Of a stretch of 64,000 nucleotides of DNA, positions 8,117 to 16,720 are shown piece by piece. Position numbers and translations under genes: made by a program. A model generated the notes under the pieces. That model did no database searches and was not told the origin of the DNA. It was given only the letters and a program-made list of their open reading frames with translations. Each line of letters begins with the position of its first letter. The stretch's first letter is position 1. Source of the stretch: Micromonospora thermarum (lineage in GTDB: Bacteria; Actinomycetota; Actinomycetes; Mycobacteriales; Micromonosporaceae); assembly GCF_012034245.1 (NCBI RefSeq), contig NZ_JAATEO010000023.1, positions 42,519-106,518 of the forward strand. Reading direction: 5' to 3'.

Positions 8117-8587
8117 ATGTCCACCGTCACACCCGAACCGACACCGGGAGGGCTGCGCCCGCTCAATCCGGACGAAGAGGCCGTCGCCCGGTGCCTCAAT
8201 CGCATGATCTACGCCCTGCCCCGCGCCATCGACGCCGACATGGTGCGCGAGCAGGGGCTTCCCCTCGTCGAGTACCTGGCCCTGATGAACCTCTCCGAGG
8301 CGCCCGGCCGGCAGCTGCGGATGAACGAGCTCGCCACCGCCTGCGAGATGTCCCTCAGCGGCATGAGCCGCGTCGTGCAGAAGCTGGAACGGCAGGGGTT
8401 CATCCAGCGGGTCCGGTGTGAAGAGGATGCGCGCGGCTGGAACGCGCTACTCACCGACGCCGGCCTCGCCCGCCTGCGGCAGGCGTGGCCCGCTCACCTG
8501 GCCGCGGTGCGCCGGCACTTCTTCGACCACCTCGTCGGCCTGGACATGAAGAAGCTCGCCGCGGCCATGCAGCAGATCGCGACCTGA
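8117..8587 (+). CDS. MarR family transcriptional regulator
   Basis: A 156-residue winged-helix regulator. The recognition-helix region is MNELATACEMSLSGMSRVVQ, followed by the wing with basic and acidic residues (RVRCEEDARGWNALLTDAG). The N-terminal helix carries LNRMIYALPRAID, as in the MarR dimer interface. The ATG at 8117 follows GTGGGGGGC. It is divergent from an FMN reductase, with two matched operators in the 103-bp gap, which is the usual layout of a redox- or phenol-responsive autorepressor with one target. It converges on the transhydrogenase gene. Confidence 0.88.
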   Translation: MSTVTPEPTPGGLRPLNPDEEAVARCLNRMIYALPRAIDADMVREQGLPLVEYLALMNLSEAPGRQLRMNELATACEMSLSGMSRVVQKLERQGFIQRVRCEEDARGWNALLTDAGLARLRQAWPAHLAAVRRHFFDHLVGLDMKKLAAAMQQIAT

Positions 8588-8593
8588 GGTGTC

Positions 8594-8627
8594 GGTCCCA
8601 GGCCCGCTCAGGATGGGCCGGGGGACC
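8594..8627. terminator. Hairpin between convergent marR and sthA genes
   Basis: Nested arms GGTCCC/GGGACC and GGCCC/GGGCC surround a 9-nt loop. It starts 7 nt after the marR stop and covers the last codons of the opposing sthA gene. Confidence 0.5.
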
Positions 8628-10032
8628 GTCGCCCGTCGATGCGGGTGATGTTACGGATCTTGTTGGACGCGTCCAGGGCGGCGACCTTGTAGGCCTCGGC
8701 CAGCGTCGGGTAGTTGAACACCGCGTCGACCAGGTAGTCGACCGTGCCGCCGCAGCCCATCACCGCCTGTCCCACGTGGACGATCTCGGTGGCGCCGGTC
8801 CCGAAGACGTGTACGCCGAGCAGCCGGCCGTCGTCCGGCGAGACGAGCAGCTTCAGCATGCCGTACGAGTCGCCCACGATCTGACCGCGGGCCAGCTCGC
8901 GGTACCTCGCGATGCCGACCTCGAACGGCGTCGAGCTGTCGGTCAACTCCTCCTCGGTCTTCCCGACGAAGCTGATCTCCGGGATCGTGTAGATGCCGAT
9001 CGGCTGCAACTCGTGCATCGCGCGGACCGGCTCGCCGCAGGCGTGCTGCGCCGCCAGCCGGCCCTGCTCCATCGACGTGGACGCCAACGCCGGGAAGCCG
9101 ATCACGTCACCGACCGCGTAGATGTTCTCGACCGCGGTGCGGTAGTTCGCGTCGACCTGGATCCGGCCGCGCCGGTCCGCCTCCAGCCCGGCCGCGTCGA
9201 GCGCCAGGTCGTCGGTCTGGCCCTGGCGGCCGGCCGAGTACATGACCGTGTCCGCGACGATCTTCTTGCCGCTCTTCAGGACGCACAACGCCGCGGTCTG
9301 GTGCTTCTCGACCGCGGCGACCTCCTCGCCGAACCGGAACGTGACGGACAGGTCGCGCAGGTGGTATTTGAGCGACTCGACGACCTCCTCGTCGCAGAAG
9401 TCGAGCATCCGGTCCCGGCGTTCCACCACGGTCACCTTGGTGCCGAGGGCGGCGAACATGGACGCGTACTCCATGCCGATCACGCCGGCGCCGACCACCA
9501 CCATGCTGCGGGGCACGGCGTGGAGATTGAGGACGCCGTCCGAGTCGACGATAGTCCGGTCGTCGAAGTCGACACTGTCCGGGCGGGCCGGGCGCGTACC
9601 CGCGGCGATGACGACCTTGTCGAAGGTGACCCTGACCTCCCGGCCGGAGCCACCGTCGACCCAGACCGCGTGCGGGTCGGCGAACCGTCCGGTGCCGGTG
9701 ATCATCGCGACGCGGTTGCGGCCCAACTGGTTGCGGATGACGTCCGTCTGTCGGCTGATCACGTGCTGGGTCCGGGCGGCCAGGTCGCTGACCGTGATCT
9801 CCTCCTTGACCCGGTAGCTGCTGCCGTAGAGGTCCCGCTGGCTCAGGCCGGTCAGGTAGAGGACGGCCTCGCGCAGCGTCTTGGAGGGGACCGTGCCGGT
9901 GTTGATGCACACCCCGCCGATCATGTCGCGCCGGTCCACGATGGCGACCCGCCTGCCGAGCTTGGCGGCGGCGATCGCGGCCTTCTGCCCGCTGGGTCCG
10001 GAGCCCAGCACCAGCATGTCGTAGTCATACAC
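8608..10032 (-). CDS. sthA: Soluble Si-specific NAD(P)+ transhydrogenase
   Basis: About 474 residues, a two-dinucleotide-binding flavoprotein that moves hydride between NADPH and NAD+ in the cytosol. The FAD site MLVLGSGPSGQKAA is at the N-terminus, and the second Rossmann motif VVVGAGVIGMEYAS is near residue 180. The motif after the FAD site reads GGVCINTGTVPSK: the first Cys of the disulfide reductase CxxxxC pair is kept and the second is Thr, which is the transhydrogenase pattern and argues against dihydrolipoyl dehydrogenase. The start is taken at the GTG at 10032 (VYDYDMLVLG); the frame is open another 35 codons upstream with no family similarity, and no strong ribosome binding site decides it. 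Confidence 0.85.
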   Translation of the reverse strand: MYDYDMLVLGSGPSGQKAAIAAAKLGRRVAIVDRRDMIGGVCINTGTVPSKTLREAVLYLTGLSQRDLYGSSYRVKEEITVSDLAARTQHVISRQTDVIRNQLGRNRVAMITGTGRFADPHAVWVDGGSGREVRVTFDKVVIAAGTRPARPDSVDFDDRTIVDSDGVLNLHAVPRSMVVVGAGVIGMEYASMFAALGTKVTVVERRDRMLDFCDEEVVESLKYHLRDLSVTFRFGEEVAAVEKHQTAALCVLKSGKKIVADTVMYSAGRQGQTDDLALDAAGLEADRRGRIQVDANYRTAVENIYAVGDVIGFPALASTSMEQGRLAAQHACGEPVRAMHELQPIGIYTIPEISFVGKTEEELTDSSTPFEVGIARYRELARGQIVGDSYGMLKLLVSPDDGRLLGVHVFGTGATEIVHVGQAVMGCGGTVDYLVDAVFNYPTLAEAYKVAALDASNKIRNITRIDGRRSPGPS

Positions 10033-10141
10033 AACCGTCAGCGTGGCAAGGTGTCGCCGCCCGCGCCAGGCGTGCTCGGCGAGCGGTGGGCCGGCCACGC
10101 CGGTACCGGCGCCGTCCCCCTGCGGAGAATCCCGCAATCGA

Positions 10142-10176
10142 TTGACAATCGATAGTTAGTAAGCGATAGTCGATAC
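10142..10176 (+). promoter_or_regulatory. Leaderless promoter of DUF2975 gene
   Basis: TTGACA (10142-10147), a 17-nt spacer and GATAGT (10165-10170) are followed 6 nt later by the ATG at 10177, so transcription should begin on or next to the start codon. The -35 is embedded in a perfect 7-bp inverted repeat, TCGATTG and CAATCGA around a central A, a possible operator for the downstream XRE protein. Confidence 0.65.
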
Positions 10177-10656
10177 ATGATCGCAGAGCATCGGGCGGTA
10201 GCACCGCTCAGAGTCTTCCTCGTGCTGTTGTTCGGGATCCTGGTCCTGTTCCAGACCATGTCGTTGCCCGGACAGTTCGCGCACATGGCCGAGGAGTCCC
10301 CGGGCTTCGCCTACCTGAGGTGGCCCGCGACCGCGGTGTCGGTGTTCTGGGTGCTGTGCGTCCAGGTGGTGATCGTGTGCACCTGGAAGCTGCTCACCCT
10401 GGTCAAGAACGACCGCATCTTCACCGAGGCCTCGCTGAGGTGGGTGGATGCGATCGTGTGGGCCGTCGCCGCCGCGTGGGTGGTGCTCCTGGGTGTCTTC
10501 CTGTACGTCGGCTTCAACGCGAACGACCCCGGACTGCCGCTGCTGCTGTTCCTGCTGTTGACCGGCGTCACCGTGCTGGGGCTGCTGATGGTGGTGATGC
10601 GCGCGCTGTTGCGGCAGGCCACGACGCTGCGCACCGACATGGAAGCGGTGATCTGA
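10177..10656 (+). CDS. DUF2975 membrane protein
   Basis: A 159-residue integral membrane protein with four hydrophobic segments (about residues 10-28, 45-65, 88-110 and 120-143), matching DUF2975. Its function is unknown. DUF2975 genes are usually paired with a small YozG-like XRE regulator, as here, with stop and start overlapping as TGATG. It appears to be translated from a leaderless transcript, because a consensus promoter ends 6 nt upstream of the ATG and there is no ribosome binding site. Confidence 0.82.
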   Translation: MIAEHRAVAPLRVFLVLLFGILVLFQTMSLPGQFAHMAEESPGFAYLRWPATAVSVFWVLCVQVVIVCTWKLLTLVKNDRIFTEASLRWVDAIVWAVAAAWVVLLGVFLYVGFNANDPGLPLLLFLLLTGVTVLGLLMVVMRALLRQATTLRTDMEAVI

Positions 10657-10862
10657 TGCCCATCGTCGTGCGCATCGACGTCGAGCTGGCCAAACGGAAG
10701 ATGAGCGTGGGGGAGTTCGCCGAGCGGGTGGGGCTCACGCCGGCGAACGTGGCCGTCCTGAAGAACGGCCGTGCCAAGGCCGTCCGCTTCAGCACCCTGG
10801 AAGCCATGTGCCGGGTGCTCAACTGTCAACCCGGTGACCTGCTCGAGTGGGTGGACGAGTGA
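10656..10862 (+). CDS. YozG-like XRE family HTH regulator
   Basis: A 68-residue single-domain Cro/C1-type helix-turn-helix protein. The turn and recognition helix are SVGEFAERVGLTPANVAVLK, and the C-terminal CQPGDLLEWV is typical of YozG-like partners of DUF2975 proteins. It overlaps the DUF2975 stop by one base (TGATG) and the following ATPase start by four (GTGA), so the three are translationally coupled. It may bind the inverted repeat at the operon promoter; that is inference. Confidence 0.85.
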   Translation: MPIVVRIDVELAKRKMSVGEFAERVGLTPANVAVLKNGRAKAVRFSTLEAMCRVLNCQPGDLLEWVDE

Positions 10863-11640
10863 TCGAGGTCCGCGGGCTCACCAAGCGCTACGGCGACGTC
10901 CTGGCCGTCGACGACCTCAGCTTCGACGTCGAGCCGGGGAAGGTCACCGGTTTCCTCGGGCCGAACGGGGCGGGCAAGTCGACGACGATGCGGATGATGC
11001 TCGGCCTCGACCGGCCCACCCCCGGGACGGTCCTCGTGAACGGCCGGGCCTTCGCGACGCTCACCGAACCGCTACGCGAGGTCGGCGCGCTCCTCGATGC
11101 CGGCGCCGTGCACCCCGGCCGTACCGGACGCAATCACCTCCGGGTGGCCGCCCGGACCAACGGCATCCCGGAGCGACGGGTCGACGAGGTGATCGACCAG
11201 GTCGGGCTCGGCAGTGCGGCCCGCCGCCAGATCAAGAGCTACTCGCTGGGGATGCGCCAGCGGCTGGGGATCGCGGCGGCGCTCCTCGCCGATCCCCGCG
11301 TGCTGTTGTTCGTCGAGCCGATGAACGGGCTGGACCTGGACGGCATCCGCTGGATCCGCGGGCTCGCGGTCGGGCTCGGCTTCCTGATGCGCAACACCGC
11401 CGGTGCCCTGGTCACGGTGTTCCTCCTGATGCTGGTGCTGCCGTTGCTGCTACCGCAGTTCGGCTACGACTGGATGTCCGCGCTGGCCGACGTCCTGCCC
11501 GGGACCGGCGCGGCGTTCCTCCTGCTGGGGAGGTGCCAGGGATGACGACGACGTCGTCGGTGGTGGTCCTGCTCGGCTGGGCCGCCGGCGTTCTCCTTCT
11601 CGGCTGGTTGCGGCTGTCGCGCGACGACGCGAACCGGTAG
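10859..11640 (+). pseudogene. ABC transporter ATPase-permease remnant, internal deletion plus frameshift
   Basis: The GTG at 10859 opens a normal ABC ATPase: Walker A GPNGAGKST, signature YSLGMRQRL. Walker B is altered (LLFVEPMNGLD, Val in place of the Asp before the catalytic Glu). Just after the D-loop, near 11370, the sequence jumps in frame into the C-terminal part of an ABC-2-type permease (LGFLMRNTAG, LPQFGYDWM). The H-loop, the end of the ATPase and most of the permease are missing. A G4 run at 11527-11530 then shifts frame: the fused ORF stops at 11545, while the permease tail continues from 11542 to 11640 in another frame and would align if one G were restored. It is almost certainly non-functional as a transporter. 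Confidence 0.8.
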
Positions 11641-11652
11641 CCGGCGGCGACG

Positions 11653-11676
11653 CACCCTCAATTGCGGGCGAGGGTG
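11653..11676. terminator. Weak hairpin between convergent ends
   Basis: Arms CACCCTC and GAGGGTG form a 7-bp stem with a 10-nt loop, between the permease remnant (ends 11640) and the convergent secreted protein gene (stop at 11658). Confidence 0.35.
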
Positions 11677-12416
11677 AGTGCGAGCCTCGGGTTGGTGGTC
11701 AGTGTGTCGGCGCGAAGGTAGACCAGCTCGATAGCTGGTTCGGTGAACGTGACCGGGCCCGGTGCGGAGTCGGGGATCCCGACCGGGAGAGGCAGGTCGG
11801 GACCGAGCGTGATCGTGGTACCGGACAGTCGGCCGACGAAGCGGGTGGCGTAGACGGCGACGTTGCCGCGCAACGCCATCTGGTCGGCGGTGAAACGCAT
11901 GGTGTGGCCCGGCGGGCCGGGCGAGCGCAGGAGTACGTCGTCCACGACGGCGTCGTCCATGCTGACCTTCAACGCCGTGCGGGAGCCGTCGGCGGTCGGA
12001 AGCTGGACGACCCCTTCGATCCGGAGGCGGGTCATGGTCACCCTGGAACCAGTGAGTGTCGAGGCGGTCGCTGCCACCGGGGGCTGGTCGGGATCGGCGG
12101 CGATCGAGGGCGGCCGGCGGTTGCGCTGACCGTCACCGGGCCTGCGGGGAGGCGTGCTGGCGCAGCCGCTTCCGGGAGGCGCGGGCAGCGGGCTGGGGCC
12201 GACCCACGTCTGCTCGGCCAGCATCGGGGTGGCCGGGGCGCAGGCGGTGGCGGGGCCGGGAGCAGTCAGTAGACCGGCGGAGCCGAGCAGTCCGAACAGG
12301 GCGGCGAGGAGCCGCTGTCGATGCAGGCCGGGCAGCCGCATCGCCTCCCGCCGCGCAGCACGTGGGACAGTGTCGGACCTGGTCACCGGCGGTCCGGCCC
12401 CGCCCCCGCCGCACAT
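11658..12416 (-). CDS. Secreted hypothetical protein, third gene of DUF6230/DUF6114 trio
   Basis: 252 residues from the ATG at 12416, which overlaps the DUF6114 stop as TGATG; an ATG at 12341 just before the signal sequence is an alternative. A signal peptide is visible (RQRLLAALFGLLGSAGLL, then Ala-rich). A Pro-rich linker follows, then about 140 residues rich in beta strands (TMTRLRIEGVVQLPT, HTMRFTADQMALRG). The tail resembles the extracellular part of the DUF6230 gene in its alternating strand pattern. I do not recognise a named family. Position and overlap imply a shared operon and a cell-surface role. Confidence 0.6.
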   Translation of the reverse strand: MCGGGGAGPPVTRSDTVPRAARREAMRLPGLHRQRLLAALFGLLGSAGLLTAPGPATACAPATPMLAEQTWVGPSPLPAPPGSGCASTPPRRPGDGQRNRRPPSIAADPDQPPVAATASTLTGSRVTMTRLRIEGVVQLPTADGSRTALKVSMDDAVVDDVLLRSPGPPGHTMRFTADQMALRGNVAVYATRFVGRLSGTTITLGPDLPLPVGIPDSAPGPVTFTEPAIELVYLRADTLTTNPRLALTLARN

Positions 12417-12997
12417 CAGTTCGTCGACCAGGGCTGCCTGCTCGCCGAGGGCGCCTCGTGGGAGATGTCGGTGGCAGGTTGATCAGGTGTACTCGCGGAC
12501 GGCGTGGCTTGCGCCGGGTGGTCGTCCGCGGAGTTCTCGGGCCCGGCGGCCGTGTCCTCCGTCGCCGACTCGGCGCCGGCCGCCTCGTTCCGGGGAGTGA
12601 CCGGTCGCCCCGGCACCCACCCGCCGGCCAGGGCACTGCCGAGCAGACCGGTCACGGTGCCGATCAGGAAGCCGCCCAGATTCACCCCGATCAGCGCGAA
12701 GAGCGCGGTGACGGCGGCGACCACGGCGTAGAACACGCGGTGCTGGGGGGTGAACCACATCAGCAGGCCCGCGGTCACCAGGATGGCGGGTACCAACCAG
12801 GAGAGGAAGCCGGTCGGTCCCAGCTGGAAGGTCAGGCCGGACAGTGACATCTGGGTGGTGCCGAAGATCGCCAGCCCGGCGAGCGCGGTGAGCAGTCCGC
12901 CCCAGAACGGGCGCGTCCACCGCCACCGGCGGAAGCTGCCCCACCCCGCGCGGAGTGAATTCGGGCGGGCGTCGTGTCGCGGTTCGGCCCTTCTCAT
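12416..12997 (-). CDS. DUF6114 membrane protein
   Basis: 193 residues. Four hydrophobic segments lie at about residues 32-50, 62-82, 87-105 and 108-128, with a basic N-terminus (RRWRWTRPF) and a 60-residue acidic, Pro/Ser/Ala-rich C-terminal tail predicted to be disordered. This matches DUF6114 proteins of streptomycetes and relatives, which are regularly encoded beside DUF6230 proteins; the function is unknown. It lies 73 nt downstream of the DUF6230 gene and overlaps the next gene by one base. Confidence 0.75.
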   Translation of the reverse strand: MRRAEPRHDARPNSLRAGWGSFRRWRWTRPFWGGLLTALAGLAIFGTTQMSLSGLTFQLGPTGFLSWLVPAILVTAGLLMWFTPQHRVFYAVVAAVTALFALIGVNLGGFLIGTVTGLLGSALAGGWVPGRPVTPRNEAAGAESATEDTAAGPENSADDHPAQATPSASTPDQPATDISHEAPSASRQPWSTN

Positions 12998-13070
12998 ACC
13001 GTGGCTCCTGCCGGGTGAGTCCGGGCCGGGGATGGGCGTGCGACTCCGGCCCCCGGCGGCGGTGGTCGAG

Positions 13071-13682
13071 TCAGAAGCATTCCTTGGCGGCGGCGCCGAC
13101 GTTGACCTTCAGCCTGAGACCGGTCAGGTTGAACCGGCCGGCCTGGGTGGATCGGGCCACCTGGCGGAGGTTCGTGATCGTCACGGCGTCGGCCTGCTGG
13201 CCGAACGCACCCGGGGCGCCCCTGGCTCCCTCCGGTCCGCGGTCGAGGGTCGACGCGTCCTGTCCGGTGTTGATGTTCGTGAACTCGGTGTCGCCTTCCA
13301 GCGAGACCAGGTCGATCAACAGATCCTCTGCGGTGGCGGGCCTGCCGCCCCCACCCGCGGTGATGGTGAGCACGACCGGCGCGCCCGGCACCTTGACCGA
13401 CTGGCAGAGGTCGAAGAGTTGGGCCCTGCGGATGCCGGTGACGGCGACCGGATGCCTCGTCCCGTCGATCTCCTCGGCGACCCCGGGATACTGGACGAAT
13501 CCCTCGCCTCGCAACTGCGAGGCGGAGACCTTGAAAGTCTGCCCGGAGACGGCGAACGAGGCGGCGAGGGCGCCGTTGGCCATGCCGACGATGATCGCGC
13601 CGGCGAGGGCGATCGCAGGCAGCAGCAGGGCGGCGAAGCGCGACCAGCGGACATGACCCCGGTTGGCGGACTCTTCCTGCAC
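13071..13682 (-). CDS. DUF6230 secreted/anchored protein
   Basis: 203 residues from the GTG at 13682, preceded by GGAGGGGGAACC. One hydrophobic segment near residues 18-40 (LLLPAIALAGAIIVGM) follows basic residues, then an extracellular domain beginning FAVSGQTFKVSASQL. This is the DUF6230 family, sometimes labelled cholesterol esterase in databases without a recognisable catalytic triad; I see no GxSxG motif here, so no enzyme activity is assigned. It is the first gene of a three-gene minus-strand operon. Confidence 0.75.
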   Translation of the reverse strand: MQEESANRGHVRWSRFAALLLPAIALAGAIIVGMANGALAASFAVSGQTFKVSASQLRGEGFVQYPGVAEEIDGTRHPVAVTGIRRAQLFDLCQSVKVPGAPVVLTITAGGGGRPATAEDLLIDLVSLEGDTEFTNINTGQDASTLDRGPEGARGAPGAFGQQADAVTITNLRQVARSTQAGRFNLTGLRLKVNVGAAAKECF

Positions 13683-13849
13683 GGTTCCCCCTCCGCCTCC
13701 GGCCGCTCGGGCGACCAATGGACGCGATAGTCCCGCGTCCGGCCGCGCCGCCGGTTACCGGCGAATGACGTGCGCTCGTGACGGCGCACGGGTCGGGCGC
13801 AGGTGATGAAACCCTGGCTGCCTCACGCTAACACGGGCGGAAACCGTGA

Positions 13850-14182
13850 GTGACTGCCATGTCACGGATGGTTGCGGTGATGTGGGCCCGGACGGAGAGC
13901 GGCAGCGCGACCGCCAATCCCCAGCAGACCGACAAGCTTCGGACCGACGTCGTCGAGGCGATCGACACCCAGCGCGGCGTCGTAGCGAACACCCTGGGCA
14001 CGGCGGTCGACACCGAGGGTGAACGGCACTCGTTCCCGGGTGGGCACTACGTGAGCATCGTCGGGTACCGGGACGGTGGACAGACCCTGAAGATCGCCGA
14101 CCCGTACGACCCGGAGAAGCACTACTGGATGCACGGCGAGAAGGTGGCCGACTGGATCGCACAGCGCGGCTACTCCAGCTGA
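13850..14182 (+). pseudogene. C39-family peptidase remnant (C-terminal half)
   Basis: The 110-codon frame matches only the C-terminal half of secreted C39-type peptidases of actinomycetes. The His strand SFPGGHYVSIVGYRD and the DPYDPEKHYWM loop, then ADWIAQRGYSS at the end, are all recognisable. The signal peptide and the catalytic Cys half are missing, and the first dozen codons are not family-like. Without the Cys it cannot be an active peptidase. It sits just upstream of the PGA-type operon. Confidence 0.65.
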
Positions 14183-14406
14183 CGCTGACCGACGACAGGC
14201 CGCTGGCTGGCTCCGGAGACGGGGCCGGCCAGCGGTATCTCCGGCCCGGGGCGACCGAGCCCCGGTCCGAGCAGCCGGCGGGTGGACGCCCGCGAGAACC
14301 GCTGCGCCGGATTCATCCGGGCGGGGTGAAGTCGGATCACCCAGCCGCGTTCCAAGATCGAGATAACCGTGCACACTCCCATGCGCTCGGAAGGGATTGG
14401 GTGGCC

Positions 14407-16719
14407 ATGACGCGAGAAGGCCGAGGGGACCATGCTGCCCCCAACCGTCCCAGCGACCGGAAGGGGTTCCAGGGACGCGCTCCGGTGGGAGCGCGGGAAC
14501 CGGGCGCGGTACGCCAGGACCATGTCGTCGAATGGCGGCGACGCGCACTGACGCAACAGCTGCCGGCCGCCGGTTTTCCGGCCGGGTCCGGTGTGCCGTC
14601 GCTCGTGTATCTGTGGGCGAGCATGTTCCTGGCGGCTGCCATCATCCTCGGATTCGCGATCAACCACGAGCGGGGCGTCCCGCCGGCGATCGTCGACTCG
14701 CAGCGGGACAACGTGTCGAAGGTCGCCACGAGTACACGCATGACCATTCAGCACTCGGTGGAGGACCTCGACCAGCGGGTCGCCGGGCGGGCACCCGGGA
14801 CGCCGGACGCCGAACTGCTCAAACAGGTCGTCGGCGACGGGGCGACCTGGAACGGTGCGGTGATCATGGAGAACGCCACCCGCCGCCCGCTGGCGAAGCA
14901 GGGCCCCGAGCTGCCCATGGAGCTGCTGCCGCCGACGCTGCCCACGAACGTCTTCCCGATCAGCACACCGGAGGGGCCGGTACTGGTCCGCAGCATCGCC
15001 CTGGACGGCACGCGGACGCTGCTGGCGATCCAACAGTTGACCGTGGACGAGCTGCGGCTCAATCCGGAAGCGCGACAGGGAGTCTTCGCCCTCACCCCGG
15101 ACGGCAAGAGCACGCTCGTGCAGGGAGTCAGCGCGGTCGACGCCGCCCACCATCCGACGGTCTTCCAGGGGCTGGCCGGCTCCGACTCCAGCGAGGGCCA
15201 CCCGATCCGGGTGACCGAGTGGACGGGCCGGCAGCTGGTGGTGTCCTCGGCGCCGGTGGGCAACACCGGGGTGACCCTGGCGACCCTGATCGTCGCCGAC
15301 GAGACGGGCGGCACGTCCGCCACCCGGGGCATCCTCATCGGCCTGACGCTGCTGGCGGCGGCCGTGCCCAGCTTCCTGCTGATGCGGACCTCGCTGGTCC
15401 GCCCCGTGCGATCGCTGCTCAAGCAGGCCAAGGCGAACGCCTGTGGGGAGCCCTGCACCAAGCGCCGCCCGCTGCGGGTCGCGGAGGCACACCGCATCGC
15501 CCGGGCATTGGCCTCGACCTCCGCGGACCCCTCGACTCCCATCGCCGCCCGGAGGTGGTGGCGGTGGCGGTGGCGCCCGACCGTCACCCAGGGCCTGGCC
15601 CTCGCCACCGTGCTGGCGCTGCTCTGGCCGGCGGCGGCCGTGGCCGCCACGCTCCGCGCGCCCGAGCCGTCGATCCCGGATCAGCTCGTCCGGGACGAGG
15701 AGAGCCGGGCCGAGGCGGCGAGCAACCTGATGGGCAAGGCGCTGAACAACGGCCTGCAGACGGTGCTACGCGTCTCTCAGGCTGCCGAGGCGGGCGACCC
15801 CGCCCAGATGACTCCTCTGCTCAAGCAGGAACTGGCCGACAAGCAGCGGTTCCGGAGCCTGTACCTGGTCGACCCCAACGGCACGGTGGTGAGCTCGGTC
15901 GGACGCGAGCCGCTCCGGAACGAGCCGCTGCGGGGCGAGGCGGGCATCGACCTGGACAACGACACCTCCCGCGTCCCGGTGGTGTACGCCTTCCGGGTGG
16001 GCGCCAACGGCGTCGCCGCCGTCGGCGAGTACAGCATCGACTACCTGCTCGACATGCTCCGCGCGGTGGACGGGCAGGCCCGGATCGTCGACGAGAACCT
16101 GCGGACGATCTTCGACTCGGAGGGCTTCCGCGCCTTCGAGGAACTGCGGGGGAGTGCCCGTGGAGCCGCGGCCGAGGCTCTCAAGGGTGGCACGGTCGGA
16201 CGGGCGACGGCGCCGGACGGCAGGCCGACCCTGATCGCGGCCGCCGGTCTCAGCAAGCCGCACACCGTCACCCCCCTGAAGTGGTCCCTGGTGGTGGAGC
16301 AGGACCTCAACGGACTCCGCCTGCCGGCGAGCGACGGTCGACGGTGGACGGTGCTCGTCGCCAGCCTGACGGCGGGTGCGGTGCTGCTCACCGCGGTGTG
16401 GCAGTACTACGTCTTCGCGCGGCCGCTGCGGCGGCTGGCCGGGGAGGCGGACAAGATCAGCAGCGGCGCGGTCGACGTGCCGATTCCGCCCCAGCGGCAC
16501 GACGACGTCGGTGCCCTGGCGATGTGCCTGGAGGTCTGCCGTCAGGCCCGCCACGCGGGGTCCAGCCGACTCGGTGGCGCGAGTCGACTGCGCGGCAGCG
16601 AGGAGAACCCGACCGCCGTGCTGCCCGCGGCAACCGGCGGAGCCGCCACCGATCAGGCCGCGGCGAAGCGCGGCGGCCGGATCTACCGCTCCGGCGCCGA
16701 CCGAGAGGAAAGGGGTTGA
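14407..16719 (+). CDS. Tandem sensor-HAMP membrane protein, no output domain
   Basis: About 770 residues from the ATG at 14407 after GGAAGGGATTGG (GTG at 14401 is an alternative). It is built from two similar halves: TM1 near residues 55-75, an extracellular sensor of about 230 residues, TM2 near 300-320 followed by a HAMP-like linker (LVRPVRSLLKQAK), then a basic loop, TM3 near 400-420, a second PDC/dCache-like sensor (FRSLYLVDPNGTVVSSVG), TM4 near 650-670 and a clear HAMP (ARPLRRLAGEADKISSGAVD). Only about 70 Ala/Arg-rich residues follow: no kinase, GGDEF, methyl-accepting or phosphatase domain. It ends 1 nt before pgsB, so it is probably the first gene of the PGA operon and may be a polymer-export or regulatory partner. 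Confidence 0.7.
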   Translation: MTREGRGDHAAPNRPSDRKGFQGRAPVGAREPGAVRQDHVVEWRRRALTQQLPAAGFPAGSGVPSLVYLWASMFLAAAIILGFAINHERGVPPAIVDSQRDNVSKVATSTRMTIQHSVEDLDQRVAGRAPGTPDAELLKQVVGDGATWNGAVIMENATRRPLAKQGPELPMELLPPTLPTNVFPISTPEGPVLVRSIALDGTRTLLAIQQLTVDELRLNPEARQGVFALTPDGKSTLVQGVSAVDAAHHPTVFQGLAGSDSSEGHPIRVTEWTGRQLVVSSAPVGNTGVTLATLIVADETGGTSATRGILIGLTLLAAAVPSFLLMRTSLVRPVRSLLKQAKANACGEPCTKRRPLRVAEAHRIARALASTSADPSTPIAARRWWRWRWRPTVTQGLALATVLALLWPAAAVAATLRAPEPSIPDQLVRDEESRAEAASNLMGKALNNGLQTVLRVSQAAEAGDPAQMTPLLKQELADKQRFRSLYLVDPNGTVVSSVGREPLRNEPLRGEAGIDLDNDTSRVPVVYAFRVGANGVAAVGEYSIDYLLDMLRAVDGQARIVDENLRTIFDSEGFRAFEELRGSARGAAAEALKGGTVGRATAPDGRPTLIAAAGLSKPHTVTPLKWSLVVEQDLNGLRLPASDGRRWTVLVASLTAGAVLLTAVWQYYVFARPLRRLAGEADKISSGAVDVPIPPQRHDDVGALAMCLEVCRQARHAGSSRLGGASRLRGSEENPTAVLPAATGGAATDQAAAKRGGRIYRSGADREERG

Positions 16720-16720
16720 C

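Noticed and set aside
13071..13682. Cholesterol esterase label for the DUF6230 gene
   Set aside because: No GxSxG motif or catalytic triad can be seen.
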